Positions 1-5,925 of a stretch of DNA of 7,327 nucleotides are shown here, piece by piece. The notes under the pieces were generated by a model that was not told the DNA's origin, searched no databases, and saw only the letters and a program-made list of their open reading frames with translations. Source of the stretch: Bdellovibrio sp. (GTDB taxonomy: Bacteria; Myxococcota; SpSt-1050); contig DYEF01000089.1 of NCBI GenBank assembly GCA_020725805.1, positions 1 through 7,327 on the forward strand, in the 5' to 3' direction. The position numbers were made by a program, and so were the translations under genes. The number at the start of each line of letters is the position of its first letter. Position 1 is the first letter of the stretch.

Positions 1-1308
1 AACTGTGAGCCGTGCGGAGGAGGCGGAGGAGTATATACAGCGGGTTCGGGACTTGTGCTGAACAATTTTCAGTTTTCGCTGGACCCTGCGTATCTTACGG
101 GGAGTGTATATGATACGAGGTTTGTAAATACAGACGAGGCAGATTCTGTCGGGGGCAAGATGATAAAGACAGGCTCAATAGAGGCGTATCATCTGTCTTC
201 GGAGATATGCGGAGGAGTGAGCGATTCTGTATTGTATTTTGACGGGACTGACTGGAGGTGTCGGCAGTATGCGAGCGGGACCGGGACAGTTACGACAGTA
301 AACACGGGAGCGGGACTACAAGGCGGACCGATAACGACGAGCGGGACGATATCGCTGAAGCCTGAGTATCAGAGCGGGAGCGTGTACGATGCGAGGTTTG
401 TGAATACAGACGAGGCAGATTCTGTAAGTACGGCGATGATAAAGGACAGGTCTGTTACATTTAGTAAGATATCTAACAACGGGTGCAGTACGAATCAGTA
501 TATAAAGTGGGACGGTAGCAACTGGAGCTGCGGCACGATCAGCAGCGGAGGCGGAACGGTTACACAGATAAACACGGCGGCGCCGCTCATGGGGGGACCG
601 ATAACGACGAGCGGGACGATATCGATACAGCAGGCCACGGCTACAACAAACGGATATCTCTCATCGGCCGATTACAAGAGATTCGATGGCAAGCAGGATG
701 CCATAGGATATACACCGGTGAATAAGGCGGGTGATAGTATGACCGGCACACTGAATCTGCCGTCGGATGGTCTGACGGTCGGCGGGAATCAGCTTGCTGC
801 GTCAGGGAACAGTATAGGTATTGGTACTGTGAGCCCGAAATCGAAACTCCATGTAGTGGGGGATCTGGTGCTGGGAAATGATGCAAATGGACAAAAGTTC
901 ATATTTCATTCAAGGACTGCAAATGGCGGCGATTTTCTTCAGATTACCGGTGATAATACTTCCGGTGCATGGGAGTGGAGTAAAGGGATAACTTTTGTCA
1001 GAAATACTGGTTATGTAGGAATCAATACAAATGCACCGACCGGTGTTCTGGAGATAAAATATGGTGGTGCCTCGGTAGCCTTTAAGCCGGTCGTTGGTAA
1101 TTACGGGAATGATATCTATGGTGCCTGGGCTATAGGAAGTACCACTGATACCTGTGACGGAAATGTTTCAGCAGAATACGCCTGCGGGATTAATGAGAGC
1201 AAGACCTGTATTGATGTATTGTTTACTTCTCCGTTTTATATGAACAGGACGGTTACCTGCAGGAAAGAGACAAGACTGCAGCCGGTCTATACCGATCAGC
1301 TGGAATAA
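1..1308 (+). CDS. Modular tail-fibre-like repeat protein, 5'-partial
   Basis: The reading frame is open from base 1 to the TAA at 1306-1308, so the gene starts outside the window. The GTG at 55 has no ribosome site and lies inside a repeat, so it is unlikely to be the start. The protein is built of repeats: two copies of a VYDxRFVNTDEADSV block (about 106-149 and 382-425), two copies of TVTxxNTxxxLxGGPITTSGTIS (about 286-354 and 556-624), and two cysteine-bracketed blocks ending FDGTDWRC and WDGSNWSC. Then come a QDAIGYTPVNKAGDSMTG block and a GIGTVSPKSKLHV block, both typical of phage tail fibres and tail-fibre-like bacterial surface proteins. The C-terminal 60 or so residues contain four cysteines and match no domain I recognise. 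No S74 self-cleaving chaperone domain is visible. The repeat-rich part uses GCG/ACG/GGG codons, while the distal part after about 850 is less G+C-rich, like the neighbouring genes. An extracellular or adhesive role is inferred; the exact function is unknown. Confidence 0.8.
   Translation, partial: NCEPCGGGGGVYTAGSGLVLNNFQFSLDPAYLTGSVYDTRFVNTDEADSVGGKMIKTGSIEAYHLSSEICGGVSDSVLYFDGTDWRCRQYASGTGTVTTVNTGAGLQGGPITTSGTISLKPEYQSGSVYDARFVNTDEADSVSTAMIKDRSVTFSKISNNGCSTNQYIKWDGSNWSCGTISSGGGTVTQINTAAPLMGGPITTSGTISIQQATATTNGYLSSADYKRFDGKQDAIGYTPVNKAGDSMTGTLNLPSDGLTVGGNQLAASGNSIGIGTVSPKSKLHVVGDLVLGNDANGQKFIFHSRTANGGDFLQITGDNTSGAWEWSKGITFVRNTGYVGINTNAPTGVLEIKYGGASVAFKPVVGNYGNDIYGAWAIGSTTDTCDGNVSAEYACGINESKTCIDVLFTSPFYMNRTVTCRKETRLQPVYTDQLE
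97..149 (+). repeat. Tail-fibre module A, copy 1
   Basis: This 53-base segment recurs at 373-425 with 7 mismatches by eye. It encodes the GSVYDTRFVNTDEADSV block of the tail-fibre-like protein. The repeat period to copy 2 is 276 bases, a multiple of three, so the copies are in frame and could expand or contract without breaking the gene. Confidence 0.8.
322..354 (+). repeat. Tail-fibre module B core, copy 1
   Basis: This 33-base segment encodes GGPITTSGTIS and matches 592-624 with a single mismatch. Weaker similarity continues upstream, where TVTTVNTGAGLQ corresponds to TVTQINTAAPLM. The second copy lies inside the long inverted-repeat arm. Confidence 0.8.
373..425 (+). repeat. Tail-fibre module A, copy 2
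   Basis: Direct, in-frame repeat of 97-149, encoding GSVYDARFVNTDEADSV. Most mismatches are silent or conservative, which suggests the copies are kept as functional protein modules. Confidence 0.8.
544..713 (+). repeat. Long inverted repeat, left arm
   Basis: The reverse complement of 7158-7327 aligns here base for base (the paired coordinates sum to 7871) with three mismatches, at 648, 676 and 689. The arm lies inside the tail-fibre-like gene and encodes the GGGTVTQINTAAPL to QDAIGYT section. Similarity at DNA level drops sharply after 713, although the proteins stay related. The right arm runs into the window edge, so the repeat could be longer. Confidence 0.93.
592..624 (+). repeat. Tail-fibre module B core, copy 2
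   Basis: Direct repeat of 322-354, offset by 270 bases, with one mismatch. A third copy lies on the opposite strand within 7158-7327, so the sequence is multi-copy in this neighbourhood and a natural substrate for recombination. Confidence 0.8.
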
Positions 1309-1359
1309 TAAAAATCTCTAACTCTTTACTTTTATCCTTATTTTTGTTAGTTGGTAATT

Positions 1360-2142
1360 ATGCCTTTGACCGTACGACTGAAAGTGATTTTTATTGTTTT
1401 TTTATACTTATCGCTCTTTGTTCTCTCGGTGCTGCTTTCGGTATACCTGAATCCGGTCTTGATCGCAATACCGGTAATACTTCTTGTTCTTGGCATTTAT
1501 CTGGTATTTATCTTTTATCCCAAATTTGACCCCACTGGTTTTACATTATACAGATTAAAAAAAGGCAAAAATAATATTGCATTTACTTTTGATGACGGAC
1601 CTGACCCTTTTGTTACCCCCGTTGTTCTGGATATTCTGAAAGAATACTCCGTTAAGGCCACATTCTTCTGTCTTGGTTTTAAAGCCGAGAAATATCCTGA
1701 TATTATCAGAAGGATAAGGGAAGAGGGACATATACTGGCAAATCACGGATATTCGCATACAAAACTGCACAATAAAAGTTATGGTTTTATTCTTTCCGAG
1801 ATAGAAAGATCCGAAAAGGTTCTTGAACCGCTTTCTCTTCTGAACGGGAAGAGATTATTCAGATCACCGCACGGTTTTAAGAACTTTACACTTATGAAAA
1901 TCCTGAAGAGAAATAATTACATTCTTGCGGGATGGACGCGCGGAATATGGGATTCTGACGGGTCTGAACCGGAAATACTTCTGAGACGGGCACTTCACTA
2001 TCTCGAAGATGGTGTAATCTTCCTCTTTCACGACGGGAGAGATATTGAGGGCAGAGGAATGAATATTGCCGAATTTCTCAGGAAATTTATTCCGCTCGTC
2101 AGAGAAAAGGGGTATAACATTACAGATAATCTGTCCGGCTGA
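1360..2142 (+). CDS. Membrane-anchored NodB-type polysaccharide deacetylase
   Basis: A 260-residue protein of the NodB (carbohydrate esterase 4) family, metal-dependent enzymes that remove N- or O-acetyl groups from chitin-like, peptidoglycan or surface polysaccharides. Two hydrophobic stretches at about residues 8-29 and 32-53 should form membrane helices. The catalytic domain follows, from about residue 70. The family motifs are present in order: TFDDGP (76-81; D78 the likely base, D79 a metal ligand), HTKLH (133-137, two metal-binding histidines), RSPHG (168-172), a tryptophan/aspartate segment GIWDSD (195-200), and LFHDG (222-226). The set is complete, so the enzyme is probably active. 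I chose the ATG at 1360; an in-frame TTG at 1351 is possible. Neither has a clear Shine-Dalgarno site. The substrate cannot be read from the sequence. The next gene, a phosphodiesterase-like protein, starts about 100 bases downstream and may share an envelope role. Confidence 0.87.
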   Translation: MPLTVRLKVIFIVFLYLSLFVLSVLLSVYLNPVLIAIPVILLVLGIYLVFIFYPKFDPTGFTLYRLKKGKNNIAFTFDDGPDPFVTPVVLDILKEYSVKATFFCLGFKAEKYPDIIRRIREEGHILANHGYSHTKLHNKSYGFILSEIERSEKVLEPLSLLNGKRLFRSPHGFKNFTLMKILKRNNYILAGWTRGIWDSDGSEPEILLRRALHYLEDGVIFLFHDGRDIEGRGMNIAEFLRKFIPLVREKGYNITDNLSG

Positions 2143-2174
2143 ATTCTGTTTTTGATTTTTTGAAAAATTTTTCT

Positions 2175-2202
2175 TTGAATCTCTCCTTATTGATAATATA
2201 AG
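2175..2202 (+). promoter_or_regulatory. Candidate sigma70-type promoter for the phosphodiesterase gene
   Basis: TTGAAT (2175-2180) and TATAAG (2197-2202) are separated by 16 bases, a fair match to -35 and -10 boxes. It lies in the 99-base AT-rich gap after the deacetylase stop. It was judged by eye only, and AT-rich DNA produces such matches by chance. Confidence 0.35.
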
Positions 2203-2241
2203 GTAAAAATGGCTTATATGATTCCGGTTCGGTAAGAGTAA

Positions 2242-3918
2242 GTGATGAGCGGATTAATATATAAAATTCTTCACCCGAAGGAAAGTTTTTACAGATATCT
2301 GAGTACATTCTCTGAGACAAGGGAAAATAAAAAAGAGAAGAGATTCATCATTCTTCATATAGACGGACTTTCATACTTTGCGCTGAGGCGGGCATTGTCA
2401 TTCAGGTTTATGCCGTTTCTTTCAAAACTACTTAATTCACAGACTCATAAGATTGCACGTTTTGACTGCGGGCTCCCTGCTACTACTCCGGCCTTTATGT
2501 CCGGAATTATGTACGGAGATAACAGCAATATTCCCGGTTTCAGATGGTATGACAAAGGAAAAAAAGAGTTCTTTATAATGAAGAGTCTGAATGATACCCT
2601 GAAAATAGAACAGGAGTTGTCAAAAAACAAAGGGATACTTACCGGCGGGACTTCTTACTGTACGCTCTTTACAGGGGGTGCAGCCGAATCGGTATTTGCT
2701 GTATCAAAACTCTATGAACTGAACAGATATATAAAGATTAATCTCATTACCGCCTTTTTGCTGATATTCTTCAATCTGACGGTCGTCGTAAGAATGATGT
2801 TGTCGATGATATCCGAACTCTTTCTGGAACTGAAGGAATATATTCTCCAGATAATAAATAAGGAAATCAAGAGGAGTGAAATTCCGTTTATTCCGATAAG
2901 GCTTATAACAAATGTACTTTTAAGGGAGATATCCACAATTCTGGCAGAGGTAGATATATACCGTGGTGTTGATTCAATCTACATTGATTATGTAGGATAT
3001 GATGAACTTGCACATCACAGAGGACCTTTTTCAGTCAGCAGTCTTATTACTCTCTTCTCAATCGACAGAGACATAAAGAAGCTTTTTAAGGCCATAAAAA
3101 AAAGCGGCAATAAATACGACGTCTATATCCTTTCCGACCACGGACAGGTCCCCACAATTCCTTTCGATAAGGTAAACAACCGGTCTTTTGAGGATTATCT
3201 TATGAAGGAGATGCTGGAGACAAGAATTGTTCATACAAAAGGCAATATTGAATATCTCAGGGAACAGAGGCTGCTTTCATTTGTCAATTATCTTCAATCT
3301 ATCAGACAGTCGATGCCGAAGGGGTTTGGATATATTGCCGATGTGCTGACTGACCGTATTAAAAAGAGGGTAAAGGAGACACTTCCGGGCTTGGATGTAA
3401 GCGACCTCAACCAGATATTTCTTCTCCCTACCTCGGATATTGCCCACCTGTATTTCAATAAGTATGAGGACAGGCTGCTGGGAGAAGATATCGACCGTTA
3501 TTATCCGAAGTTAAAAAAGATTATTCTGTCACACGGGAATATCGCCGCTATTTCATATCTTTCCGATGAAGGAGTTGTTGTGGAGACACCCGAAGGAAAG
3601 TCCGTCATAAGTAATGGTAATATGACAATAAAAAAGGGGAGCGTGCATTCATTCTTTTCTCTGATGTATAAAGGTATAGAGGCTGATATTGAGAGGCTGA
3701 CCAGAATGAAAAACAGCGGAGATATTATAATATTTGCCGGCAGGTTCAGGGGGAGGGTACTCAATTTTCAGCAGGAACTTGGAGGTCACGGAGGACCATA
3801 TCCCGAAGAGCAGAGTGCATTCATAATCTTCCCGAAGGATAAGAAATTTAATTTCTACCGGATCAGGAGTTCAACTCAGCTATACACCTTTTTTAGGAAA
3901 GAATATCTGGACAACTGA
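2242..3918 (+). CDS. Alkaline-phosphatase-superfamily phosphodiesterase-like protein
   Basis: A 558-residue protein with the two-metal core of the alkaline phosphatase / nucleotide pyrophosphatase-phosphodiesterase superfamily. Likely residues, numbered from the GTG at 2242: D41 in HIDGLSY (metal), T81/T82 in LPATTPAFMSG (nucleophile), D254 and H258 in YDELAHHRGP (metal), D299-H300 in LSDHGQ (metal), and H516 in GGHGGP (metal). All expected ligands are present, so hydrolysis or transfer of a phosphate ester is likely; the substrate is unknown. Between the nucleophile and D254 sits an insert with a strongly hydrophobic stretch at about residues 165-190, which could be a membrane helix or re-entrant anchor. 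No N-terminal signal peptide is evident. The start is GTG 2242 or ATG 2245, with only a weak ribosome site (GAG at 2236-2238). The gene ends 54 bases before the first tRNA. Phosphoglycerol transferase, phosphonoacetate hydrolase-like or nucleotide pyrophosphatase functions are all possible. Confidence 0.82.
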   Translation: MMSGLIYKILHPKESFYRYLSTFSETRENKKEKRFIILHIDGLSYFALRRALSFRFMPFLSKLLNSQTHKIARFDCGLPATTPAFMSGIMYGDNSNIPGFRWYDKGKKEFFIMKSLNDTLKIEQELSKNKGILTGGTSYCTLFTGGAAESVFAVSKLYELNRYIKINLITAFLLIFFNLTVVVRMMLSMISELFLELKEYILQIINKEIKRSEIPFIPIRLITNVLLREISTILAEVDIYRGVDSIYIDYVGYDELAHHRGPFSVSSLITLFSIDRDIKKLFKAIKKSGNKYDVYILSDHGQVPTIPFDKVNNRSFEDYLMKEMLETRIVHTKGNIEYLREQRLLSFVNYLQSIRQSMPKGFGYIADVLTDRIKKRVKETLPGLDVSDLNQIFLLPTSDIAHLYFNKYEDRLLGEDIDRYYPKLKKIILSHGNIAAISYLSDEGVVVETPEGKSVISNGNMTIKKGSVHSFFSLMYKGIEADIERLTRMKNSGDIIIFAGRFRGRVLNFQQELGGHGGPYPEEQSAFIIFPKDKKFNFYRIRSSTQLYTFFRKEYLDN

Positions 3919-3927
3919 AAATTTCTG

Positions 3928-3957
3928 TTGCAATTTCGGCACTTTTGGTGTTATAAA
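3928..3957 (+). promoter_or_regulatory. Candidate promoter for the tRNA-Ser / SRP RNA transcript
   Basis: TTGCAA (3928-3933) and TATAAA (3952-3957) with an 18-base spacer lie just upstream of the first tRNA, predicting transcription from about 3964. It is well placed to drive both tRNAs and the SRP RNA as one precursor. Found by eye, not tested against a model. Confidence 0.45.
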
Positions 3958-3972
3958 TCTTGCTCTCTGTTG

Positions 3973-4061
3973 GGAGAGATGTCCGAGAGGTCGAAGGAGC
4001 TCCGCTCGAAACGGAGTGTCCCCTTTGGGGACCGGGGGTTCGAATCCCTCTCTCTCCGCCA
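3973..4061 (+). tRNA. tRNA-Ser (anticodon CGA)
   Basis: A complete serine tRNA, 89 nt including an encoded CCA. The acceptor stem GGAGAGA (3973-3979) pairs with TCTCTCC (4051-4057), followed by G and CCA. The anticodon stem CTCCG/CGGAG encloses loop CTCGAAA, with CGA at 4007-4009, which reads UCG. The long class II variable arm is a perfect 6-bp hairpin, GTCCCC-TTT-GGGGAC (4018-4032). The T arm is GGGGG-TTCGAAT-CCCTC. It is first in a tandem pair, and its first 18 bases are identical to those of the next tRNA. Confidence 0.97.
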
Positions 4062-4075
4062 GAGAATTGGACTAC

Positions 4076-4169
4076 GGAGAGATGTCCGAGAGGTTTAAGG
4101 AGCACGATTGGAAATCGTGTGTGTGGACTAAAATTCACACCGTGGGTTCAAATCCCACTCTCTCCGCCA
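4076..4169 (+). tRNA. tRNA-Ser (anticodon GGA)
   Basis: A complete serine tRNA, 94 nt including CCA, starting 14 bases after the first. The acceptor stem GGAGAGA (4076-4082) pairs with TCTCTCC (4159-4165). The anticodon stem CACGA/TCGTG encloses TTGGAAA, with GGA at 4110-4112, which reads UCC and UCU. The variable arm is a long hairpin, GTGTGGA/TTCACAC. The T arm is GTGGG-TTCAAAT-CCCAC. The acceptor stem and D-arm match the CGA isoacceptor, as expected for recognition by one seryl-tRNA synthetase. The SRP RNA follows after 8 bases. Confidence 0.97.
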
Positions 4170-4177
4170 TTTTTTAT

Positions 4178-4272
4178 GGCCGGGCCCTGCGCGACGTGAG
4201 GATTACAAACCCCGTCAGGTCCGGAAGGAAGCAGCGGTAGTAATATCTCCGGGTGCCGCAGTAAGCCTGGCC
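4178..4272 (+). ncRNA. ffs: Signal recognition particle RNA, small 4.5S type
   Basis: The RNA core of the signal recognition particle, which binds Ffh and directs nascent membrane and secreted proteins to the FtsY receptor. The conserved Ffh-binding domain is plain at 4214-4235, with GTCAGGTCC, the GGAA tetraloop (4223-4226) and GGAAGCAGC. The ends pair: GGCCGGGC with GCCTGGCC (8 bp, one G-U), an internal loop, then CTGCG with CGCAG. The result is a single long hairpin of about 95 nt, so it lacks the Alu domain of the larger Bacillus and archaeal forms. A T5 run at 4273-4277 directly follows the closing helix. Ends are placed by the pairing and could be off by a few bases. Its place between serine tRNAs and dnaX is a widespread arrangement. 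Confidence 0.93.
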
Positions 4273-4277
4273 TTTTT
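4261..4277 (+). terminator. Likely intrinsic terminator: SRP RNA closing helix plus T5
   Basis: The 3' strand of the SRP terminal helix ends in GGCC at 4269-4272 and is followed immediately by TTTTT. The long SRP hairpin itself would serve as the terminator stem. This would separate the RNA transcript from dnaX, although read-through is possible. Confidence 0.5.
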
Positions 4278-4308
4278 CATCTCTTTTAATGTCTTATTTC
4301 TGGTTATT

Positions 4309-5925
4309 ATGACTTATCTGGTTTTTGCAAGAAAATACAGACCTATGACCTTTGACGAGGTGGTGGGGCAGCAGCATATCGTAAAGACACTGAAAAATTC
4401 TATCCTTAATAACAGGCTTCACCACGCATTTATATTTGCGGGTCCCCGTGGTGTAGGGAAGACCACGACAGCCCGAATCCTTGCAAAATGTCTCAACTGT
4501 GAGACCGGAATAACGGTTACTCCCTGTAATAAATGTTCCGTCTGTAGTGAAATTACCAGCGGCTCATCTATGGATGTTCAGGAGATAGATGCTGCGAGTC
4601 ATACAGGTGTTGACAATGTGAGAGATATCATTGATAAGGTTGCCTATACTCCCATAAAGGCAAGGTATAAGGTCTATATAATAGACGAGGCTCATATGCT
4701 TTCGAAGGCAGCATTCAATGCACTCCTGAAGACCCTCGAGGAGCCTCCTCCGCATGTCAAATTTATTTTTGCAACTACCGAGCCCAACAAGATTATCCCG
4801 ACTATTACTTCCAGATGCCAGAGATTTGATTTCAAGAGAGTCGAGAATGCAGATATAGTTGCTCATCTCGAAGAACTGCTGAAAAAAGAGAATTTCAGGT
4901 ATTCACGTTCTGCTCTCTCCGTAATAGCAAGAGAGGCGCACGGCTCTGTAAGAGATTCTCTGTCGATTCTTGAACATATTGTCTCTTTCTCAACAGGTGA
5001 TGTAAATGAAGAGGCAATAACGAGGGCACTCGGACTTATCAGCAGAGGGACGATTATTAAACTGTTCAGGCATATACTCAACAAGGAAAAGTCAGAGGCA
5101 GTAGAGATTATCGATGAATCGTATATGGCAGGTTTTGACCTCCAGCTGCTCTTCAATGAACTCCTTGCGCTGACGAGAAATGTTCTGCTCCTGAAGATAG
5201 GGCAGGGGAAGATAATTTATAACGACCTTACGGATGAAGAGGTTGAGGAATTAAAGCCGTTACTCAGTCAGTTTACTACGCAGGGACTTCATATGCTCTT
5301 TGATATATTCTTCAATGCCTCAGAGGAGATAATTAAAAGTGAGCATCCTCTCTTTACAGCCGAGATTGCTGTTCTGAAGGCCATTACCGTATCTTCACTG
5401 AGACCGATTGAGGAGATAATTCAGAAGTTTGAGAATCTTGAGAGAAGGATTGGCTCAAAAGGTGTATCTGCTCCGGACAAATCAGGCTCAGGTTTGCAGA
5501 CAAGGCAGCCGGAGAAGGTGAATCTGGACCAGCCGGAGATATGGCTTAAAATAATTGAAGAGACAAAGAAGAGAGGGAAGATCCCTCTCGCAAGTATTCT
5601 TGAGGACGGGGTATTCATTTCATTTGATGACAACAGGATGAAAATCGGTTTCAAGGGGGCTGTTCAGCTTGCATCGGCGAGGGAGAAGAAGAATACAGAT
5701 TTCATCAAACAGATTCTGAAGGATATTTACGGCCGTGAGATCGAACTGATAATACAGGACCTTACTATTGCGGAAAAGACGGCATCTTCTGTCAGTGAGG
5801 AGATTTCAAAAAAAAAATCTGAATCAGCCCGGAGAGAGGCAGAAGAGATGATTCAGCACCCCGTTGTGCAGACAGCAATAAAGATATTCAATGCAAAGAT
5901 TACAGACGATAAGGACAGGAAATAA
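4309..5925 (+). CDS. dnaX: DNA polymerase III clamp-loader subunit tau/gamma
   Basis: A 538-residue AAA+ ATPase that with delta and delta-prime loads the sliding clamp and, as tau, couples polymerase cores to the helicase. The N-terminus MTYLVFARKYRP is the classic family start, fixing the ATG at 4309. Walker A is GPRGVGKT (45-52). The zinc module has C64, C73, C76 and C79, the same positions as in E. coli. Walker B is DEAH (126-129), the SRC arginine-finger motif is at 168-170, and sensor 2 is GSVRDSLSILE (212-222). The collar domain runs to about residue 370, followed by a linker and a C-terminal domain from about 405 to 490. The last 20 or so residues (HPVVQTAIKIF) resemble the conserved DnaX C-terminal tail of many bacteria. 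An A10 run at codons 500-503 may be a programmed slippage site. No Shine-Dalgarno sequence precedes the ATG. The stop TAA overlaps the recR start. Confidence 0.97.
   Translation: MTYLVFARKYRPMTFDEVVGQQHIVKTLKNSILNNRLHHAFIFAGPRGVGKTTTARILAKCLNCETGITVTPCNKCSVCSEITSGSSMDVQEIDAASHTGVDNVRDIIDKVAYTPIKARYKVYIIDEAHMLSKAAFNALLKTLEEPPPHVKFIFATTEPNKIIPTITSRCQRFDFKRVENADIVAHLEELLKKENFRYSRSALSVIAREAHGSVRDSLSILEHIVSFSTGDVNEEAITRALGLISRGTIIKLFRHILNKEKSEAVEIIDESYMAGFDLQLLFNELLALTRNVLLLKIGQGKIIYNDLTDEEVEELKPLLSQFTTQGLHMLFDIFFNASEEIIKSEHPLFTAEIAVLKAITVSSLRPIEEIIQKFENLERRIGSKGVSAPDKSGSGLQTRQPEKVNLDQPEIWLKIIEETKKRGKIPLASILEDGVFISFDDNRMKIGFKGAVQLASAREKKNTDFIKQILKDIYGREIELIIQDLTIAEKTASSVSEEISKKKSESARREAEEMIQHPVVQTAIKIFNAKITDDKDRK
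5797..5856 (+). promoter_or_regulatory. Candidate programmed frameshift / slippage element in dnaX
   Basis: Three elements lie in order: SD-like GAGGAG (5797-5802), ten consecutive A (5808-5817) covering S500-K503, and an exact 8-bp inverted repeat CTGAATCA (5819-5826) / TGATTCAG (5849-5856) with a 22-base loop. A -1 shift reads AAA-ATC-TGA and stops at 5820-5822, giving a 504-residue product. Losing one base of frame the other way also stops within about a dozen codons. The heptamer at 5808-5814 leaves a 4-base spacer to the stem. In E. coli, dnaX gamma is made by a -1 ribosomal frameshift with the same three parts; in Thermus, by transcriptional slippage on an A run. Function here is inferred. 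Confidence 0.55.

Noticed and set aside
1-1308. CRISPR-like or non-coding tandem array
   Set aside because: Repeats are degenerate, spaced by multiples of three, and preserve protein motifs, so they are coding modules.
1309-1350. Terminator after the first fibre gene
   Set aside because: The region is T-rich, but I could find no stable hairpin before a T run.
3973-4169. Integration (att) site in a tRNA-Ser
   Set aside because: Serine tRNA genes are common phage targets, but no integrase is present and the two similar tRNA ends are explained by both being serine tRNAs.
3960-4240. Overlapping plus- and minus-strand reading frames across the tRNA / SRP RNA region
   Set aside because: They translate structured RNA genes, have no homology-like text or ribosome sites, and conflict with two perfect tRNA folds and the SRP core.
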